Shown in pieces: positions 60,101-64,000 of a stretch of DNA of 64,000 nucleotides. Each line of letters starts with the position of its first letter. Position 1 is the first letter of the stretch. The position numbers and the translations under genes were made by a program. The DNA comes from an uncultured Bacteroidia bacterium (lineage in GTDB: Bacteria > Bacteroidota > Bacteroidia > Bacteroidales > UBA932), in the NCBI GenBank assembly GCA_902782225.1, contig CACZMF010000006.1, positions 37,291 through 101,290 on the forward strand, read 5' to 3'. The notes beneath the pieces were generated by a model. The model did not search any database, was not told where the DNA came from, and saw only the letters and a list, made by a program, of their open reading frames with translations.

Positions 60101-63100
60101 ATTCAGCGCCAGGAGATTGTAGACAAAGCTCTCATGGGTGTCGCCGTTGCCGTCCTTCACTGCCGTGAGACGCCCCGCGGCATCCCTGTCATAGGAGGTG
60201 ACGATTCCTGCGGGATCGGTCTGCCTTGTCAGCCCCTTGCCGGGAGAGTACTCGAAGGTGCTGACGTGGGCTCCCGAGAGCGAAGCGCGCATCCCGTTAA
60301 GCTGCGATGAACCGTACGAGGAAAGGGTTGTGGCGCTTGTGATTGCGTTGATGCCTGATGATCCCCCGAAGTACGATATCACCTGGCTCAGCGCGGCGTT
60401 CTCCGCCACGGCCACGGGATACAGGCCGTTATAGCTCCAGATGACTGACGTCACGGGACTGCCGATCGACTTCAGGGACGAGGGGTTGCCGAGGCAGTCG
60501 CGCGTGAGCACCTCCTCGCTCCACGACAGGATGCCGGTCCCGGACCCTTCGCCCACTCTTTCCGTGCGTTTGGACTGCATCAGGGCGGTCCCGCTTCCGG
60601 GGAGCAGGAAGGTGTCGTACTCGGTCTCGGCCTGTATCCAGGGGCTCTGCACACCCTGGGACACTTTCCCGTATTTCGCCTTGACCGGCTCGTCGATGGA
60701 GTGGCGGGCGACGAGGCCGGCAACCCATCCGGGCTGGGTGCCGGGCCAGGTGTCGGGATAGGTGTATGACACGGAGCGGGTCCAGTCGCCGGCGGACGAG
60801 GAGGCTGTCAGGACTCGGGCCGGCAGTGAAAGGTCGCCGCGGGAGAGGTAGGTGTAGGAGACCGCGTCGGTGTCATAACCTCCGCCGTCGTGGTAACAGG
60901 TGTGCTGGACACTCACAGGGTTGTGTCCGGAGTAGTCGCGTGCACGCACCGGATAGTGATAGATGTCCTCGTAACGGAGGTCGCCTTCGAAGTAGCGCTC
61001 GCACACGCGCATAGCCTTGTAGTCGACGAGCACCGTGCGCACGTCCGGTGTGTCGTAGGAATAGAACTCCCTTTCCTTCAGCACGAACGAGGTTCCGTTC
61101 CACGCGTAGTAGTCTTTGCCGGTCAGCAGGGCGGGGCGCTTGACCTCGCTGTCGTAGTAGCCTTCCTGCACGCCCCACCAGGGGTCGGGATTGGATGGGG
61201 CATAGGTCTGCGAGTTGTAGAGCCAGTTCCATTCATCAGACGGGAACCGGGACAAGGTGTATACCCAGTAGGTCTGCGCCGGGGATGTGTTATAGGTATA
61301 TACCGTCTTGGCCCCGTGGGTGGAGACGCCGTCGGTGTCCTCCTCGGTCACGCTGCCGTACATCACGCGCGTTTCGTGGGGGCTGCTGCCCTCGCACACG
61401 GAGGTGCCGTGGAGACTGAAGGACCAGATGTAAGTGCCTGTCGGGATGAGGTGCGTGGGCATCTGGGACTGCTTCACGGATACGTGCATATACATATTCT
61501 GCGACACTCCGGACGGGCCGTCCACCGCGGGCTGGCCGTAGGTGAAGTCGCGCTTGCGCACGAGTGTGCCGTTGTCTTTGACCCTGATGGTCTTCACCCT
61601 CACACCCGCGGCCGTGCCGGAACTGCCGGCGGAGGTGAGGCGGCCTTCGTACTCATACTCGGTCCCCGCACCGTCGTGATTGGCGACAAGAAGACTCATA
61701 TACTGCGCCGAAGACGCGTTGGGCGCTCCCCAGGAGGCCGAGATGGCCCCTGTGGCCGAGTTCATGCTGAAGGGGCCCTTGCGTAGGCGCGAACCTGCGG
61801 CGCTGCCCTCGTCCTCCGCGTTGTAGAAGCCGAACCAGTCCTGGGAGAACACGGACACGCTATGGGTCAGGGTGGAGTAGGTGAAGTCCCACCTGTCATC
61901 CAGCGTCGTGCCGTGCTTGAAGCGGAGGCTGCCAAGGATGATTCGTCCGTCGTTTGTCTCCTTGGCCGTGCCCACCTCCACCTTCAGGAGTTCATCCGCT
62001 CCGTAGCTTGCGGTGATTCCAGTGAGGCGCCATGGATAGTTCCGGGCGTCGGGAATGCCGGCGGAGCCGGTGCGGTGGCCGCCATATCCCGTGTCCGTGG
62101 CATAGTCGAAGGTCACGGTGTAGCCGTCGAGGGAGATGCTGCTGAGGGCCCTCGTGTCGTAGCGGTTGACGAGATAGTCGGCGGTGATGCTCGTGCTGAC
62201 CGTCTCATAGGGGCCTTCGCGGGTGATGTTGGCGTGGTCCGTCACGCACCAGATGCTGCGGTCCCAGGTGAGCGAGTCCGTGTAGGTCAGCAGGGCGGTG
62301 TCCAGGCCGCTGGCGCTCGTGACGGAGGTGAGGAACCAGGCGGTGGTGGCGTGCCACTCGTCCGGCTGGCCCGTGGAGGGCGTCGGGTTCTGGAAACGGC
62401 CCAGGTGGTGCCCCGTCTCCGTCACTCCGGAGAAACTGTACCTGGTGCCGTCAGGGCCCGTGATGAGGAAGGACGTGACGGCGTCGCCGTTGAAGGAGGG
62501 GTCGATAGTCACGCCGTCTCCGCTAAGCTGGAAGACGCTGTGGTCGTCCAGGATGACGAACGTGCCGCTGAGGCCGCAGGCGCTGTAGCTGTAGCGGTCC
62601 AGGCTGCTGTCGACGGTGTGGGACAGGAGATCGCGGAGGTACGACATGCTCTCAGTGGTTTCGACCTGGGACTCAAGGTCGGCGAGGAGCGTGCCGGAGG
62701 GCATTCCGTGGGAGAAGTCCCAGTCGCTGAACTCGTCGGGCATATCCACGACCGTACGTGTCACGCAGCCGCCGGCCGACAGGGTCCAGCCCAGGCCCGC
62801 CACGCCTGCGACCTCTTCGAGGCGTATGCCGCCGCTGCGGTAGTTCAAACTCACGGGGATACTCAGCTCACGCCCATTTACTATGTAAATGGGGATGTCA
62901 AGTTCAGCCATACCGAGGCTGTGGGTGAAGGGGACATCGGAGTACCTGACCGCAGATGCGGGCTCCGGGGAAGGGGGAAGGGTGTTCTCGAGGCGGGTCG
63001 GTCCGCGCTCGTAGGTGACGGGGTCACCGAGGGCTTTCGCCGGGATGTGCGCCACGGTCGCTATCGCGGCCGCAAGCAGCGTTGCAAAAAACTTTTTCAT
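57143..63100 (-). CDS. Large secreted RHS/YD-repeat protein with C-terminal tip
   Basis: 1985 residues. Signal peptide (MKKFFATLLAAAIATVAHIP), an N-terminal Bacteroidota RHS start (VPFTHSLGMAELDIPIYIV, GVAGLGWTLSAGG), and then many YD/RHS repeats (for example YSYDSHGRLSSKG, YDAFGRAVSVSY). The RHS-associated core lies at about 1666-1772 (KDHLGSIVYEV, YTDFGARHYSPALRRWLTPD, NLVDPDGR). The variable tip (about 1773-1985) carries a pattern seen in other Bacteroidota RHS tips (IGNIGAGYIAGVKGISY, FDLLQSIQQ, EGLSTQAAEYLGW). The core normally forms a shell around a toxin-like tip; the tip activity is unknown. A terminator follows. An IS1595-type insertion now separates it from the candidate immunity gene. 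Confidence 0.92.
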   Translation of the reverse strand: MKKFFATLLAAAIATVAHIPAKALGDPVTYERGPTRLENTLPPSPEPASAVRYSDVPFTHSLGMAELDIPIYIVNGRELSIPVSLNYRSGGIRLEEVAGVAGLGWTLSAGGCVTRTVVDMPDEFSDWDFSHGMPSGTLLADLESQVETTESMSYLRDLLSHTVDSSLDRYSYSACGLSGTFVILDDHSVFQLSGDGVTIDPSFNGDAVTSFLITGPDGTRYSFSGVTETGHHLGRFQNPTPSTGQPDEWHATTAWFLTSVTSASGLDTALLTYTDSLTWDRSIWCVTDHANITREGPYETVSTSITADYLVNRYDTRALSSISLDGYTVTFDYATDTGYGGHRTGSAGIPDARNYPWRLTGITASYGADELLKVEVGTAKETNDGRIILGSLRFKHGTTLDDRWDFTYSTLTHSVSVFSQDWFGFYNAEDEGSAAGSRLRKGPFSMNSATGAISASWGAPNASSAQYMSLLVANHDGAGTEYEYEGRLTSAGSSGTAAGVRVKTIRVKDNGTLVRKRDFTYGQPAVDGPSGVSQNMYMHVSVKQSQMPTHLIPTGTYIWSFSLHGTSVCEGSSPHETRVMYGSVTEEDTDGVSTHGAKTVYTYNTSPAQTYWVYTLSRFPSDEWNWLYNSQTYAPSNPDPWWGVQEGYYDSEVKRPALLTGKDYYAWNGTSFVLKEREFYSYDTPDVRTVLVDYKAMRVCERYFEGDLRYEDIYHYPVRARDYSGHNPVSVQHTCYHDGGGYDTDAVSYTYLSRGDLSLPARVLTASSSAGDWTRSVSYTYPDTWPGTQPGWVAGLVARHSIDEPVKAKYGKVSQGVQSPWIQAETEYDTFLLPGSGTALMQSKRTERVGEGSGTGILSWSEEVLTRDCLGNPSSLKSIGSPVTSVIWSYNGLYPVAVAENAALSQVISYFGGSSGINAITSATTLSSYGSSQLNGMRASLSGAHVSTFEYSPGKGLTRQTDPAGIVTSYDRDAAGRLTAVKDGNGDTHESFVYNLLALNGRRSMRRKEFRNQSGSVATEDVRWWNTLGMVIEDIAIKAYGGERDLVSASEGDYLLHDDVKCWLPYPVSNTGGMFVSGAPAASAAYHHNSLAYDLKVYEQSGTDRVERTAAPGYAGSHEAVFTREAAPSFPILVWNPPYGIVNQGTWPSAKVYKEVTQDADGRTAAVYKDSRGRTLAEQVGSAQPARYVYDVHDRLCVVVGAGIALTDTLNMWRYSYDSHGRLSSKGVPGAVRESYAYDTEDRVIKVRRPDGDTDTVYDAFGRAVSVSYTPVGGSATTVEEHAWDVETNAATALMVSAGESSTWSGAFKGFETWTRLAQTGGDGTVDGYVQKAMRYDGFGRLACLVVLYPDGGILKEKYTYNYAGEVASKTTSYKHGSVTDILEQYYGYDNRGRNKYINSTLTNNTGAILSDDNMRISYDAFGRVTTVYSESYYGLSGMFSTEINYTLQGLPYEIITLYDGDDLYWEELNYDGTPFVAGTPASYTGLITGKCETFWTDSDIIDRTQGFVYDTQGRLSTVKDQSAGDNSYTYDDRGNILSASFAGGTSSQSYSYAGDRLQSLTGGGNTFQFSHDSMGRMTYDGRSGSLISYNRLGLPAKISTIGGSVLAKYSYLSDGMKTGAFKADGSGFFYRGSLKYAVSTTGTLTLVGAETPSGMLTPDGPCFVAKDHLGSIVYEVNASTSALADGALYDEWGGRDALAGVASSTVSCRHYTGKEDQWPDFSVPYTDFGARHYSPALRRWLTPDPLSEKYYTSSPYAYCAGDPINLVDPDGRSTYVIKQSDGTYVVAGGDVNDDDLSVYEGHWEGESFVKERAIGVTPTITSFYNTDENRWMLNSVIDIGDRSGIDFVSSLINETPSLLYYMINALPNHLYDFKETNGRSGPSRGLDHYRGMPLFGNSRYIASARDIGNIGAGYIAGVKGISYSAARSVFDLLQSIQQSPEDNYIRRPNYERDYYIIGYHQEGLSTQAAEYLGWIMGNYQYRNK

Positions 63101-63152
63101 GATACTTCATAAGTTTAAAGATTGATGATTTGTTGTTTTTGGCAACTGCTTT

Positions 63153-63184
63153 TTTGGAAATGTCGGCGAAAAGGTGTATACTTG
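63153..63184 (+). promoter_or_regulatory. Promoter of the candidate small RNA
   Basis: TTTG (63153-63156), a 20-nt spacer, TATACTTG (63177-63184; one mismatch to TAnnTTTG). The expected start is about 63190, exactly where the outer stem of the RNA begins. Confidence 0.75.
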
Positions 63185-63189
63185 CACCT

Positions 63190-63286
63190 GAATGATCACT
63201 GTCAGGCCCTTGCCGGGGCCGAGGACGCGCTAAGGTGTTCATTCTTCACGGGAGGAAGGCAGTTGCCGCTGCTTCTTCCCTTTTTT
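63190..63286 (+). ncRNA. Candidate structured small RNA
   Basis: About 97 nt bounded by a promoter and an intrinsic terminator. The outer stem gaatgatcac (63190-63199) pairs with gtgttcattc (63235-63244) with a single U-U mismatch. An inner hairpin ggccc-ttgccg-gggcc lies inside it. The terminator hairpin 63250-63280 (gggaggaag...cttcttccc, with a wobble pair and a bulge) is followed by six T (63281-63286). There is no convincing ORF. It stands alone between the divergent RHS gene and the HTH gene, which has its own promoter. I cannot match it to a known RNA family. Confidence 0.7.
63250..63286 (+). terminator. Intrinsic terminator of the small RNA
   Basis: Stem gggaggaag/cttcttccc plus further pairing gcag/ctg around a short loop, then TTTTTT. 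The remaining DNA to the HTH gene (63287-63496) is AT-rich with no gene seen. Confidence 0.85.
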
Positions 63287-63496
63287 CGCCAGTAGTCTCT
63301 TAGGTCATGGCTCAATAGTATTAAAAGTGTTTAACATTGTTCTTGTCCGAGACAGCAATGCCTCACCTGCAAATATAGAACAAAGAAAATTAAAATCCAA
63401 ATTAATAATTATCTTTTTTTGAGTAGTAGTACATATGATTTGAGTACCTGCATATCTTTTTTTGTCCCCTTTGTTTTCATTCTCAGATATTTGTGT

Positions 63497-63504
63497 TATC
63501 TTTG
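63497..63504 (+). promoter_or_regulatory. -7 box of the HTH gene
   Basis: TATCTTTG, perfect, with TTTG at 63470-63473 (23-nt spacer, slightly long). It lies 27 nt before the ATG at 63532. Confidence 0.6.
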
Positions 63505-63531
63505 CTGATGTAATCGTTCAACTTGGACAAA

Positions 63532-63996
63532 ATGATGAAATCAAAAAAATTGGATTTCCTGATGCGGAAAATGGTCAAGGCCGCCCCGGCTGACACCGAA
63601 ATGATCTGCAGGGCCGTCGCCGCAGACTTCAAGCTCAGGGGCATCACGCACGTTGAAGCCGCACAAAAACTCGGGGTTGTCCCGCGCTCAGTGTCAAACC
63701 AGATTTCAGGAAAGAGGCCGTTCGGCAAGAAGAGCGCGCAGAAGTATGCCGCCGCCTTCGGCTACGACGAGCCCTTCCTGCTCTACGGCACCGGCAAGCT
63801 CAGAAGAGACGACCGTGTCGTCACCGTCGGCATCCCGACCGTCAGGGAAGACGTGGTCACGATCTCCCGCGAAGAGTGGGACAGCATCCAGCGGCGCCTC
63901 ACCAAATTGGAACGGATGCAGCGCCACACTGGCAGCCGCGGGCTCCGTGGCACACACGGCCGGCTTGCGGCAAAGGTGCAGGGGAAGGGGTGGTAA
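63532..63996 (+). CDS. Helix-turn-helix DNA-binding protein
   Basis: 154 residues from the ATG at 63532; a TTG three codons upstream is possible. Residues 25-80 form an XRE-like HTH (ITHVEAAQKLGVVPRSVSNQ, ISGKRPFGKKSAQKYAAAFG). A linker (VGIPTVREDVVTISREEWDS) and a basic C-terminal tail follow. Similar small proteins are common in Bacteroidales, where they act as phage- or capsule-type regulators; the target here is unknown. It ends 4 nt before the window edge. Confidence 0.7.
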   Translation: MMKSKKLDFLMRKMVKAAPADTEMICRAVAADFKLRGITHVEAAQKLGVVPRSVSNQISGKRPFGKKSAQKYAAAFGYDEPFLLYGTGKLRRDDRVVTVGIPTVREDVVTISREEWDSIQRRLTKLERMQRHTGSRGLRGTHGRLAAKVQGKGW

Positions 63997-64000
63997 TTAT

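Noticed and set aside
63024-63242. Minus-strand 72-codon reading frame overlapping the RHS start
   Set aside because: It crosses the small-RNA locus, lacks promoter or family similarity, and overlaps the RHS signal peptide in another frame.
1-64000. CRISPR arrays, tRNA and rRNA genes
   Set aside because: No regularly spaced identical repeats with unique spacers were seen; the only regular arrays are the coding heptads and the 20-nt tandem units. No cloverleaf or rRNA segments were recognised.

Overview
The window is a piece of a Bacteroidota genome, almost certainly order Bacteroidales, with fairly high GC in its core genes. The evidence is a SusC/SusD pair, Bacteroidota-specific families (DUF4270, DUF3098, DUF4294, a GT5-only glycogen-synthase-like protein), lipoprotein signal peptides, and many upstream regions with the Bacteroidota promoter pattern TTTG-N19/20-TAnnTTTG and no Shine-Dalgarno. 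A gut or rumen polysaccharide degrader (Rikenellaceae/Cryptobacteroides-like) is my inference; no rRNA gene is present to settle it. No tRNA, rRNA or CRISPR array was seen.

Layout. 1-4155: end of a secreted protein with His/Asn-rich heptad repeats, a GH92 alpha-mannosidase whose C-terminal part carries an in-frame palindromic repeat element, and a DUF6935 gene. 4231-12816: an AT-richer island of lipoproteins and membrane proteins, a BspA-like surface lipoprotein divergent from a TPR/HTH regulator, and an AlbA_2/Schlafen-type protein. The island is bracketed by a second, broken copy of the DUF6935 gene (12925-13233). 13235-19224 (minus): a tightly coupled operon of GH28, GH29, esterase, ABC exporter and a secreted protein. 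19321-23015: an OmpA-type protein with a zinc ribbon, a repeat-filled intergenic region, and a membrane pyrophosphatase. 23116-33598 (minus): the spc and alpha ribosomal operons from rplP to rplQ with secY, map, infA and rpoA. The upstream S10 half of the cluster is absent, and rplP has its own promoter. 33964-40034: DUF4270 and GT5 genes, then ftsX-DUF3098-uppP-lpxH, then a DUF4294 gene. 40132-50478: a starch/maltooligosaccharide-type locus (MFS transporter, SusC, SusD, and a giant six-repeat SusE/F-like lipoprotein fused to a GLUG-type domain), closed by a strong terminator. 50534-63100: an accessory region with an intact IS66 element (8-bp target duplication), displaced RHS and immunity-like fragments, an IS1595-type element with cargo that was itself hit by an IS4-family insertion, and a 1985-residue secreted RHS protein. 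63190-63286: a candidate structured small RNA with promoter and terminator, followed by an HTH gene.

How it works together. The carbohydrate genes suggest use of mannosylated glycans, pectin/fucosylated glycans and alpha-glucans. The RHS gene with displaced core and immunity-like fragments looks like a polymorphic-toxin locus remodelled by insertion sequences.

The most unusual signals are four. A dispersed palindromic element occurs once inside a coding sequence and once abutting hppA, each time next to an inverted copy of the adjoining host sequence. A second hairpin family has a conserved loop and a compensated stem. The IS1595-type element carries cargo. The 63.2-kb RNA is structured and has its own promoter and terminator.
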